Positions 54,509 through 62,778 of a stretch of DNA of 64,000 nt are shown one piece after another. The DNA comes from Geminicoccus sp035556675. GTDB taxonomy: Bacteria > Pseudomonadota > Alphaproteobacteria > Geminicoccales > Geminicoccaceae. Positions within the stretch are counted from its first letter, which is position 1, and every line of letters begins with the position of its first letter. The stretch covers positions 1-64,000 of the forward strand of contig NZ_DATMFZ010000308.1 in NCBI RefSeq assembly GCF_035556675.1, in the 5' to 3' direction. The translations under genes were made by a program, and so were the position numbers. The notes beneath the pieces were generated by a model that saw nothing but the letters and a program-made list of their open reading frames with translations, was not told the DNA's origin and ran no database searches.

Positions 54509-55617
54509 GGAGGATTCTGCCGGGAACGGCCGAACAGGTCGAGCTGGCGGGGATCGGCGTCATCGCCCCCATCACTGACTCCCAGGCCCAGAAGCCGCAC
54601 CGGGCCTCGCGGCAGCTCGGGCCGCTCCAGCAGCCCGGCCGCAATTTTCCACATATTTTCGACATCCTGGGGAAAAGGCCGCGGCGTGGTGGTGCGGGTC
54701 CTGGTGACGAAGTCGGCAGTACGGATCTTGAGCACGATCGAGCGGCCGCGAAAGCCGGTCGTTGATAACCTTCGGTTGAGATCCTCGGTCAGGTTGCGCA
54801 GCTCCGCCAGCAGGGCGGCCGGGTCGGTCAGATCGCGCGGGAAGGTCTGCTCCACCGACACCGAGCGCCGCGGCCGGTCAGGCTCCACCGGCCGGTCGTC
54901 CAGACCTCGGGCGATGCGGGCGAGCCAGGCCCCGTGGCGGCCGAACCGGCGCACCAGCCAGGCCTCGGACGTCGCGCGCAGGTCGGCACCGGACGCGATG
55001 CCCACCGCGCGCAGCTTCTCCGCGGTGCGCGGCCCCACGCCGTGGAACTCCTCGACCGGCAGGCCCGCCAGCAAGGGCGCCACGTCGGCCAGGGCGATCA
55101 CGGTCAGCCCGTCCGGCTTGTTCATGCCGGACGCGGTCTTCGCCAGGAACTTGTTGAACGATACGCCGGCCGAGGCGGTGAGCCCGGTTTCCGCCAGGAT
55201 CAGCTCCTTGACCAGGCGGGCCAGCGCTACCGGGTCGGCCGGCCCGTCCAGCGGGCAGGTCACGTCCAGATAGGCCTCGTCCAGCGAGAGCGGCTCGACC
55301 AGCGGGGTGAAGCGGCGGAAGATCGCGCGGATCTGCCTGCTCACCTCGCGATACACGTCGAAGCGCGGCCGCACGAAGTGCAGCTCCGGGCAGCGGCGCA
55401 GCGCCTCGTGGGCCGGCATGGCCGAGCGCACCCCGAAGGCGCGCGCCTCGTAGCTGGCGGCCGCCACCACGCCGCGCCCCTCGCGCCCGCCCACCGCCAC
55501 CGGCCGGCCGCGCAGTTCCGGGTCGTCCCGCTGCTCCACCGACGCATAGAATGCATCCATGTCGACATGGACGATGGCGCGCCTGCTCACCTTCGCCGGC
55601 TCCGCATCATGTGGCAT
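54499..55617 (-). CDS. dinB: DNA polymerase IV (Y-family)
   Basis: This 372-residue translesion polymerase has VHVDMDAFYASVEQRDDPEL, YEARAFGVRSAMP, LSLDEAYLDVT (catalytic Asp-Glu), SAGVSFNKFLAKTASGMNKPDGL and FHGVGPRTAEKL. The C-terminal QLDLF is a typical beta-clamp binding motif. It copies past DNA lesions. ATG 55617 gives the full catalytic core. The convergent coiled-coil membrane gene overlaps its 3' end. Confidence 0.94.
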   Translation of the reverse strand: MPHDAEPAKVSRRAIVHVDMDAFYASVEQRDDPELRGRPVAVGGREGRGVVAAASYEARAFGVRSAMPAHEALRRCPELHFVRPRFDVYREVSRQIRAIFRRFTPLVEPLSLDEAYLDVTCPLDGPADPVALARLVKELILAETGLTASAGVSFNKFLAKTASGMNKPDGLTVIALADVAPLLAGLPVEEFHGVGPRTAEKLRAVGIASGADLRATSEAWLVRRFGRHGAWLARIARGLDDRPVEPDRPRRSVSVEQTFPRDLTDPAALLAELRNLTEDLNRRLSTTGFRGRSIVLKIRTADFVTRTRTTTPRPFPQDVENMWKIAAGLLERPELPRGPVRLLGLGVSDGGDDADPRQLDLFGRSRQNPPQG

Positions 55618-55758
55618 TCCCTACACGGCGGCCGAGTGTAGCGGATCGGACATACTGTCCATGCTTGCCCCGGCCGCGGGTGGCGATCACTCTGGCAAAG
55701 TTGTAACGGCGGTCCCAGCAGGATTGCCGCCGACAGGCGCGCGCAACGGGAGATAGGC

Positions 55759-57105
55759 ATGCGGTTGAAGGGTCTTCTTGTCCTCGCCTCGGCGCTGGGG
55801 GCCCTCGTCGCAGGTACGGCGCAGGCGCAGACGCTGCAGGAAGCACTGGCCAACGCCTACAACACCAACCCGGACCTCGGTGCCGCGCGTGCCCAGCTGC
55901 GTGCCACGGACGAGCTGGTTTCCCAGGCGCTGTCCGGCTACCGGCCGCAGGTCGGCGCCACGGCGAGCTACGACATCGTCGATCTCGACACGAGTGCCGG
56001 CGGCGCCACGCTCGACTCCTCCGCGATCGGGCTGAGCGTCACCCAGCCGCTCTACCGGGGCGGCGGGCTGGATGCGAACCTGCGCGCCTCGGAGAACACC
56101 GTCCGCGCCAACCGCGCCAACCTGATCGTGACCGAGCAGCAGGTCCTCTATGACGCCGTGCAGGCCTATGCCGGCGTCTGGCGCGACCGTTCGGTGCTGG
56201 AGCTGGCGATCAACAACGAGAAGCGGCTGCAGCGCCAGCTCCAGGCGACCCGCGACCGCTTCAACGTGGGCGAGGTCGCCCGCACCGACGTCGCCCAGGC
56301 CGAGGCGCGCCTGGCCGCCGCCGAGGCCTCGCGGGTCGAGGCGGAAGGCCTGCTGGCCAACTCGATCGCCACGTTCCGGCGAGTGATCGCCCAGGAGCCG
56401 GAAAACGTCGACCAGCCGGGCCGTCCCGCCGCCCTGCCGGCGAACGAGGCGGAGGCGCAGGAGCTGGCCGCGGCCAACCCGAACATCGCAACCGCCCAGT
56501 ACTCCCTGGCCGCGGCCAGGGACGACGTGGATGTCGCCTTCTCCCGGCTGCTGCCGCAAGTCGACCTGCGCGCCAGCGCCTCCTATGCGGACGAGCCGAC
56601 CACCAGCCTCGCTTGGCAGCGCGATGCCTCGATCGGCGTGCAGGTCACCGTGCCGCTCTACCAGGGCGGTGCAGAATACTCTCAGGTCCGGCAGAACAAG
56701 CAGCTGGCCCGGCAGCGCGATGAGCAGCTGGTGGCGACCCAGCGCGGCGTCGCCGAGACCGTGACCACCGCCTGGGAAACGCTGCAGACCAGCACGACCA
56801 ACATCCGCTCGCGGCAGGCCCAGGTGCGCGCCAACCAGATCGCGCTGGAAGGCGTGGAGCAGGAGGCGCAGGTCGGCTCGCGGACCGTGCTCGACGTGCT
56901 GGATGCCGAGCAGGAGCTGTTCGGCTCGCAGGTCGAGCTGGTGCGCGCCCAGGCCAACGAGGCGATCGCGGCCTATGCGCTGCTCGCCTCGATCGGCCAG
57001 CTCACCGCGGACCGGCTGGAACTGGCGGTCGAGCGGTACGACGCCGAGGCCTACTACCGGGAGAACCGCTCGCGCCTGTTCGGCCTGGGTGACCCGCTGG
57101 ACTGA
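55759..57105 (+). CDS. TolC-family outer-membrane channel
   Basis: This 448-residue protein has a signal peptide (cleavage near AQAQ at 23-24), then TolC repeats: SQALSGYRPQVGATASYD, VTQPLYRGGGLDANLRASEN, TRDRFNVGEVARTDVAQAEA, and the second copy QVTVPLYQGGAEYSQVRQNK and TVLDVLDAEQELFGSQVEL. TolC proteins form trimeric channels for type I secretion and multidrug efflux. No inner-membrane partner gene is adjacent. The frame ends FGLGDPLD. Confidence 0.9.
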   Translation: MRLKGLLVLASALGALVAGTAQAQTLQEALANAYNTNPDLGAARAQLRATDELVSQALSGYRPQVGATASYDIVDLDTSAGGATLDSSAIGLSVTQPLYRGGGLDANLRASENTVRANRANLIVTEQQVLYDAVQAYAGVWRDRSVLELAINNEKRLQRQLQATRDRFNVGEVARTDVAQAEARLAAAEASRVEAEGLLANSIATFRRVIAQEPENVDQPGRPAALPANEAEAQELAAANPNIATAQYSLAAARDDVDVAFSRLLPQVDLRASASYADEPTTSLAWQRDASIGVQVTVPLYQGGAEYSQVRQNKQLARQRDEQLVATQRGVAETVTTAWETLQTSTTNIRSRQAQVRANQIALEGVEQEAQVGSRTVLDVLDAEQELFGSQVELVRAQANEAIAAYALLASIGQLTADRLELAVERYDAEAYYRENRSRLFGLGDPLD

Positions 57106-57179
57106 CGGCAGCCATTGACGTGCGACCCGGGGGAGGACAACCCGGGCGGAGGAGGCCGGGCGGGGGGAGGAATGCCTGC

Positions 57180-57881
57180 ATGCGGGTGGGTCGACTGATC
57201 GGGCAGATGCTGCTGCTCCTCCTCTTGGCCGTGCCGGCCTGGGGCCAGGGCATGAGCGTGGGCGGGGCCGGCCTGGACGGCCCGGACCCGCTCACCATCG
57301 ATCCGTTCGCCGCGTCGGCGGACACGTTCGGCATCGACGATCCTGCCGGTGACGGCCCGGCCTTCACCGGAAGGGACGTGCTCGCCGTACTGGATCGGGC
57401 GGAGCTCGGCCGCGACCCGCCCGAAGCTGCGACACCCGGCAGGGTCACCTTCGAGCCGCCCGCCGCGTCCCACCGCCCACTGGGCGGGGTCGGCGAGGCC
57501 AGACTGGAGTTGCACTTCAGCGAGGGTGAGGACGCGGTTGCGATCTGGCGGGCCTTCAATGAGCCGGGCGATGCCGTGGGAGCACTGCCGCGGCTGGGCA
57601 GCAGCCTGGCTGCGGAACTCCAGACCGACCGGATCGGTGTCACTCATCGCCAGCGGGACGGGGACTGGTTCACCTGTGCCCTGGCTAGGCCGGCGCCGGA
57701 TCTGGTCTGGGCGGTGTGCGGGCTTTCGGTGAGCCTGGACCCGTTGCAGGTGCTGGGCATGGTGCGAGCGGCCCTGCCGCCCGAGGGCGATACCGGACCA
57801 CTGATCGGGCAGGCCATGACGGTCGCGACCTGGGCACGCGACCGCTGGCTCGCCATCGAGAACGGGCGGCGCAGCGGCTGA
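57180..57881 (+). CDS. Exported protein, unknown function
   Basis: This 233-residue frame starts at ATG 57180 with a signal peptide (RLIGQMLLLLLLAVPAWGQG). The mature part contains LELHFSEGEDAVAIWRAFNE and DWFTCALARPAPDLVWAVCG, with a pair of cysteines. I recognise no family. A GTG at 57120 would add a Gly/Arg-rich tail before the signal peptide and is unlikely. It lies between TolC and the amidase on the same strand. Confidence 0.55.
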   Translation: MRVGRLIGQMLLLLLLAVPAWGQGMSVGGAGLDGPDPLTIDPFAASADTFGIDDPAGDGPAFTGRDVLAVLDRAELGRDPPEAATPGRVTFEPPAASHRPLGGVGEARLELHFSEGEDAVAIWRAFNEPGDAVGALPRLGSSLAAELQTDRIGVTHRQRDGDWFTCALARPAPDLVWAVCGLSVSLDPLQVLGMVRAALPPEGDTGPLIGQAMTVATWARDRWLAIENGRRSG

Positions 57882-57923
57882 GCAGCGCCGCACCGAGAGG
57901 AAACGGCAGGGAGGAACAGGCGG

Positions 57924-58859
57924 ATGGCCAGCCATTATCTCGAGCGTCGTCACCACCATTTCGGCTGGGACAACAGCCGGTCGCCGGTGCTGACGGTCCG
58001 GCCCGGCGACACGGTGGAGTTCGAGACGATCGATGCGTCCGGCGGCCAGCTGAACCCGGCCTCGACCGCGGCCGATGTCGGCAGGCTCGATTTCGGCGGA
58101 GTGAACCCGGCGACCGGCCCGGTCTACGTGGAAGGAGCCGAGCCCGGTGACGCGCTGGTCGTGCATGTGCGCGAGATGAAGCCGTCCGGCTGGGGCTGGA
58201 CCGCCAACATCCCGGGCTTCGGCCTGCTGGCGCACCGGTTCAAGGACCCGGCGATCGTCCACTGGCACTATGCGACCGACCTGAAGACCCCGGCGCCGTT
58301 CAAGGCCGGCGCCTCGGTGCCGCTCAAGCCCTTCATCGGCGTGATCGGCCAGGCCCTGGCGGAAGGCGGCTCGCACAGCGTGGTCCCGCCGCGCCGGGTC
58401 GGCGGCAACATGGACACCGCCGACATCTGCGTCGGCAGCACCGTCACCTTCCCGGTCGAGGTCGAAGGCTGCCTGTTCTCGCTGGGCGACACCCACGCCG
58501 CCCAGGGCGACGGCGAGGTCTGCGGCACCGCGATCGAGAGCGCCATGAACGTCGTGGTCCAGCTGGAGCTGGTCAAAGGGCGGGCGCCGAAGTTCCCGGT
58601 GATCGACAACCCGACCCCGCGCGGCCGGCACATCGACGGCAAGGGCTACCTGGTCACCACCGGCATCGGCCCGGACCTGATGCAGAACGCGATCGACGCG
58701 CTCGACCAGATGGTCGACCTGATCGCCGAGCGCCTGAAGATCGAGCCGGTCGATGCCTACATGCTCTGCTCCGCCTGCGCCGATCTGAAGATCACCGAGA
58801 TCGTCGACCAGCCCAACTGGATCGTCGGCTGCCACTTCCCGAAGATCGTGCTGCCATGA
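57924..58859 (+). CDS. Acetamidase/formamidase family protein
   Basis: This 311-residue protein reads FGWDNSRSPVLTVRPGDTVEF, NPATGPVYVEGAEPGDAL, IPGFGLLAHRF, IGVIGQAL, PPRRVGGNMDTADICVGSTV, LFSLGDTHAAQGDGEVCGTAIE and the Cys in MLCSACADLK. Family members hydrolyse formamide or acetamide to ammonia and the acid. The specific substrate cannot be read. ATG 57924 follows GGAGGAACAGGCGG. Confidence 0.88.
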   Translation: MASHYLERRHHHFGWDNSRSPVLTVRPGDTVEFETIDASGGQLNPASTAADVGRLDFGGVNPATGPVYVEGAEPGDALVVHVREMKPSGWGWTANIPGFGLLAHRFKDPAIVHWHYATDLKTPAPFKAGASVPLKPFIGVIGQALAEGGSHSVVPPRRVGGNMDTADICVGSTVTFPVEVEGCLFSLGDTHAAQGDGEVCGTAIESAMNVVVQLELVKGRAPKFPVIDNPTPRGRHIDGKGYLVTTGIGPDLMQNAIDALDQMVDLIAERLKIEPVDAYMLCSACADLKITEIVDQPNWIVGCHFPKIVLP

Positions 58860-59019
58860 GCGCTGAATTGAGTGGCAGATTGGAATTGTAATTACTCTAA
58901 TCTTATCAATTGCCGGATTTCGGGATGCTGTTGTCCGGAATCATGTTGCGGAATGTTGACCTCGTGTAATCGTGATCGATACACGCCCACCCGGGAACAG
59001 AGCCGAGTGGGGGTCAAGA
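58860..59019 (+). promoter_or_regulatory. AT-rich upstream region of the TonB receptor
   Basis: The 160 bp before the receptor start are markedly AT-rich at about 58869-58930 compared with the coding DNA around, as expected of a strong, regulated promoter for iron genes. I could not identify a convincing Fur, RirA or Irr box by eye. Confidence 0.4.
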
Positions 59020-61278
59020 ATGAAGCGCAACGTCGAGGTCGACTGGCCGGTCATGCCGGCCGCGTTCGCCATGGCCGGCATGGCCGCCCTGGCGGCGGGG
59101 GGAACCCCTGGCGAGGCGCTGGCGCAGGAAAGCGGCACGGACGATACCGCCGGCGCCAGCGACGCGGTGGCGCTGCCGCCGGTGCTGGTGGAAGGCGAGC
59201 AGCCGGCCAACCCGCTGCGCGCCACCACCGGCATCGGCCGCCTGCCCGGCACCATCCAGGACACGCCGCAGTCGGTGCAGGTGATCAACGAGGAGACGCT
59301 GCGCCAGCAGGGCGTGACCAGCCTCGACCAGGCCCTGCGCAACGTGCCGAGCGTCACCGTGGCGGTGGGCGAGGGCAATGGCGGCCTGAACGGCGACCAG
59401 TTCCGCATCCGCGGCTTCGACGCCAAGGGCGACATCTACCTGGATGGCTTGCGCGACTTCGGCCTCTATGTCCGCGACAGCTTCAACTATGAATCGGTCG
59501 AGGTGTTCAAGGGCCCGTCTTCGGAGACCTTCGGCTTCGGCTCGACCGGCGGCGTGATCAACTCGCAGACCAAGACCGCGCGCCTGGGCGACAGCTACTC
59601 GATCGACGGCTCGGTCGGCACCGGCCCGCTCTATCGCGTGGTCGGCGACGTCAACCAGCAGATCAACGACACCACCGCCGTGCGCGTGGTCGGCATGGTC
59701 CACGACCAGGACGTCGAGGACCGCGACCACGTCCAGTCCGACCGCTGGGGCCTGGCCGGCTCGCTCGCGTTCGGCCTGGGCACCGACCTGAACTGGTCGC
59801 TCAACTACATGCACCAGCACGGCGACCGGACCCCGGACTATGGCGTGCCGTCGGTCACCCCGCCCGGCAGCGAGATCGCCCGGCCGGTCACCGAGTTCGG
59901 CGTGTCGCGCGACAGCTTCTACGGCAAGAAGCAGGACGAGGATAAGTCCGACATCGACATGCTGACCTCGCGTGCCTCCTGGCAGGTCGACGAGGGCATC
60001 ACGCTCAACAACGACACGCGCCTCGCCTATTACACCCGCGAGTTCGCCGCGAGCGTGCCCGGCTGCAACGCCGACTGCTCCGCGGAATTCTTCGCCGGCG
60101 GCAACCCGACCATCACCTATGGCGGCGGCAATCCCGCCTACAACCAGAATTCCTGGGGCTTCCAGAACGTCACGTCCGGCGTGTTCGACTTCAAGGTCGC
60201 GGGCTTCCGCAACCAGGTCGTGGCCGGCCTCGACATCTTCTACCAGAACGACCATCGCGCCGGCCGCAGCACCGACGGCGACAAGACCCCGCCGACCATC
60301 CGCAACCCGGGCGACTTCTTCGGCAGCGACAGCTACACGCTGCCGGTCAACCCGAACAATATCCGCAAGAGCTACGGCACCGACATCGGCGTGTTCGTCA
60401 GCGACCGGCTCTGGCTCACCGACCAGTTCTCGGTCCTGGGCGGCGTGCGCTGGGACGATTACAGCTCGACCTACAAGGTCTGGAACAATGACGGCTACAA
60501 CAAGTACGAGGCCGACAACAGCTTCTGGAGCCCCAAGGGCAGCCTGATCTGGGAGCCCACCGAGAACCAGACCTACTACTTCTCCTACGCGACCTCCTCG
60601 ACCGTGCCCGGCCAGTTCGTGGCCCTGGCGCCGAACCCGATCAACGGCGCCCAGCCGAACCTGGAGCCCGAGGAGAACGAGAGCTTCGAGCTGGGCGGCA
60701 AGATCAGCGTGCTCGACCAGCGCCTGGGCATCAGCGCCGCGATCTTCCAGATCAACAAGGACAACGCGACCTACACCGACCCGGAAACCGGGCTGTCGAC
60801 GGCCACGGGCGAGAAGCAGCGGGTGCGCGGCTTCGAGATCGGGATCGGCGGCTATCTCACCGATGCCTGGTCGGCCTCGGCGGCCTACACCTATCTCGAC
60901 AGCGAGATCCGCAGCTCCACCGCGACCGATCCCGCCCTGTCGACGGTAGGCAACGAGGTCCCGAACGCGCCCAAGAACTCGTTCGCGCTCTGGACGACCT
61001 ACAATGTCCTGTCCCATTTCGAGGAGGTGCCGGGCGCACTGCTCCTGGGCGGCGGCGTGACCTATCGTGACGAGATCTTCGGCAACAGCGCGAATACCGC
61101 CGAGCTGCCGGAGAACTTCTCGCTCGATGCGGTGGTGTCCTACAGCTACGAGAACTATCGGATCGCGCTCAACGGTTACAACCTGACCGATGAGCTCAAC
61201 TACGCCGCCAACCAGAACGCCCGCGCCATCCCGACTTCGGGCCGGACCTTCCTGCTGACGGTGGGCGCCACCTTCTGA
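59020..61278 (+). CDS. TonB-dependent siderophore receptor
   Basis: This 752-residue outer-membrane receptor has a signal peptide ending near ALAQ (residues 33-36), the plug domain with PGTIQDTPQSVQVINEETLR, SLDQALRNVPSVTVAVGEGN, FRIRGFDAKGDIYLDGLRD and FKGPSSETFGFGSTGGVINS, and a 22-strand beta-barrel ending in a Phe (TFLLTVGATF). It resembles the Fiu/FhuE/PiuA group that takes up catecholate or hydroxamate siderophores. Following PiuC- and Sel1-like genes supports an iron role. ATG 59020 is used; an in-frame GTG at 58972 is less likely. Confidence 0.9.
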   Translation: MKRNVEVDWPVMPAAFAMAGMAALAAGGTPGEALAQESGTDDTAGASDAVALPPVLVEGEQPANPLRATTGIGRLPGTIQDTPQSVQVINEETLRQQGVTSLDQALRNVPSVTVAVGEGNGGLNGDQFRIRGFDAKGDIYLDGLRDFGLYVRDSFNYESVEVFKGPSSETFGFGSTGGVINSQTKTARLGDSYSIDGSVGTGPLYRVVGDVNQQINDTTAVRVVGMVHDQDVEDRDHVQSDRWGLAGSLAFGLGTDLNWSLNYMHQHGDRTPDYGVPSVTPPGSEIARPVTEFGVSRDSFYGKKQDEDKSDIDMLTSRASWQVDEGITLNNDTRLAYYTREFAASVPGCNADCSAEFFAGGNPTITYGGGNPAYNQNSWGFQNVTSGVFDFKVAGFRNQVVAGLDIFYQNDHRAGRSTDGDKTPPTIRNPGDFFGSDSYTLPVNPNNIRKSYGTDIGVFVSDRLWLTDQFSVLGGVRWDDYSSTYKVWNNDGYNKYEADNSFWSPKGSLIWEPTENQTYYFSYATSSTVPGQFVALAPNPINGAQPNLEPEENESFELGGKISVLDQRLGISAAIFQINKDNATYTDPETGLSTATGEKQRVRGFEIGIGGYLTDAWSASAAYTYLDSEIRSSTATDPALSTVGNEVPNAPKNSFALWTTYNVLSHFEEVPGALLLGGGVTYRDEIFGNSANTAELPENFSLDAVVSYSYENYRIALNGYNLTDELNYAANQNARAIPTSGRTFLLTVGATF

Positions 61279-61312
61279 TCGATCCGTCGCGACCTTCGAC
61301 GTCGATCGTCTT

Positions 61313-61349
61313 GGAGCGGAAGTCCCAACGGGGCCTTCCGCTCCTTTTT
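61313..61349 (+). terminator. Intrinsic terminator after the TonB receptor
   Basis: A perfect 10-bp stem (GGAGCGGAAG 61313-61322 with CTTCCGCTCC 61335-61344) with a 12-nt loop is followed at once by TTTTT. This is a textbook rho-independent terminator, 34 nt past the receptor stop and 23 bp before the hydroxylase gene, so hydroxylase transcripts may be reduced or start separately. Confidence 0.85.
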
Positions 61350-61372
61350 CCATTCCACGGGAAAGCCCGATC

Positions 61373-62059
61373 ATGCTGGTTCAGATCAAGGACGTACTGA
61401 CGCAGGACGAGGTCCGTCACGTCCGCAAGGTGCTGGAAGAGGCCGCCTGGATCGACGGCAAGGCGACCGCCGGCGAGCAGGCCGCCAAGAGCAAGTTCAA
61501 CCTGCAGATCCCGGAAGGCTCGCCGGCCGCGCGGGAATGCGGCGAGCTCATCCTGCGGGCACTCGCCCGCAATCCGATCTTCAACTCGGCCGCCATGCCG
61601 CTGCGCGTGCTGCCGCCCATGTTCAACCGCTACGACACCGGCATGAAGTTCGGCGCCCATGTGGACGGCGCCATCCGGGCCATCCCGGGAGCGGGCGGCA
61701 TGCGGATGCGCGCCGACGTCTCCTCCACCCTCTTCCTCACCCCGCCCGACGAGTATGACGGCGGCGAGCTGATCATCCACGACACCTACGGCAGCAAGGC
61801 GGTGAAGCTCGAGGCCGGCAGCATGGTGGTCTATCCCGCCACCAGCCTGCACAGCGTCACCGAAGTCACCCGCGGCAGCCGCTGGTCCTCGTTCTTCTGG
61901 ACCCAGTCCATGCTCAAGAACGACGGCGAGCGCGCCCTGCTCTACGACCTGGACATGGCGATCATCGAGACCCGCCGCCGGCTGCCCGACGACAGCCCGG
62001 CCGTGCTGGGCCTCACCAACGTCTACCACAACCTCCTGCGCCGCTGGGCCGAGCTGTGA
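61373..62059 (+). CDS. piuC: PKHD-type Fe(II)/2-oxoglutarate hydroxylase (PiuC/YbiX family)
   Basis: This 228-residue protein has the iron site H96-x-D98 (GAHVDGAIR) and H160 (ATSLHSVTEV), with R170 for 2-oxoglutarate, and the family start LVQIKDVLTQDEV. PiuC-like proteins are linked to iron uptake receptors and help release iron from siderophores. It is next to a TonB receptor and overlaps the Sel1-like gene by four bases (GTGA). Confidence 0.92.
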   Translation: MLVQIKDVLTQDEVRHVRKVLEEAAWIDGKATAGEQAAKSKFNLQIPEGSPAARECGELILRALARNPIFNSAAMPLRVLPPMFNRYDTGMKFGAHVDGAIRAIPGAGGMRMRADVSSTLFLTPPDEYDGGELIIHDTYGSKAVKLEAGSMVVYPATSLHSVTEVTRGSRWSSFFWTQSMLKNDGERALLYDLDMAIIETRRRLPDDSPAVLGLTNVYHNLLRRWAEL

Positions 62060-62778
62060 TCCGGGCGGACGAGATCCGCCAGATCCAGAGCGCTGCCCGG
62101 TTCGGCTCGACCCGCGCCCAGCTCCTGCTGGGCCAGATGTGCGTGGACGGCAACGGCGTCCCGCAGAGCCGCACGGAGGGCCGGCGCTGGTTCCAGAAGG
62201 CGGCGGATGCCGGCAGCGTCGAGGGCATCAACATGCTGGGCCGCTGCCACGAACTCGGCTGGGGCGGGCCGGTCGATCTGGCGGCCGCCGCCGCCTGCTA
62301 CCGGCAGGCGGCCGGGCGCGGCTTCGACTGGGCGCAGTTCAACCTCGCGAGCCTGCTCCACGACGGCAAGGGCGTGAAGCAGGACCGCCGGGAAGCCTGC
62401 GCCTGGTTCGTGCGCGCCGCGCGCCAGGGCCATGCCAAGGCCGCCAACATGCTGGGCCATTATCGCGAGGAAGGCTGGCTGCACCCGCGCCGCCCCCAGG
62501 CGGCCCGGCGCTGGTACGAGCGCGCCGCCAGGGGCGGCGACTTTCGCGGCCAGTTCAATCTCGCCCGCTTCCTGTTCGCCGCCGGCAAGCGCGAGCCGGC
62601 CCTGGTCTGGCTGGACCGCGCCGTGGCGGGCGGCATCCCCGACTTCTGGCGGGAGATCGCCCCGGTGCTGGCCGGTCATCCCGACCCGGCGCTGCGGCGC
62701 TACGGGGCGCGGGCCTGGACCCTGGCCAGCAGCGGCTCGGCCGGCGCCGCGTCCCAGCCGCCGCCCAGTGCCCGATAG
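62056..62778 (+). CDS. Sel1-like repeat protein
   Basis: This 240-residue protein is built of about five Sel1 repeats (units such as GSTRAQLLLGQMCVDGNGV, GSVEGINMLGRCHELGWGG, FDWAQFNLASLLHDGKGV, GHAKAANMLGHYREEGW). GTG 62056 overlaps the hydroxylase stop. The Sel1 gene sits next to piuC in Pseudomonas also, as I recall. It probably serves as a protein-binding partner. Its last 79 bp overlap the convergent efflux lipoprotein gene. Confidence 0.87.
   Translation: MIRADEIRQIQSAARFGSTRAQLLLGQMCVDGNGVPQSRTEGRRWFQKAADAGSVEGINMLGRCHELGWGGPVDLAAAAACYRQAAGRGFDWAQFNLASLLHDGKGVKQDRREACAWFVRAARQGHAKAANMLGHYREEGWLHPRRPQAARRWYERAARGGDFRGQFNLARFLFAAGKREPALVWLDRAVAGGIPDFWREIAPVLAGHPDPALRRYGARAWTLASSGSAGAASQPPPSAR

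Noticed and set aside
57120..57179. G-rich stretch before the exported-protein gene as a G-quadruplex
   Set aside because: G-runs are present, but loops of 10-11 bases and Shine-Dalgarno-like purines explain it better. No support for a stable quadruplex.
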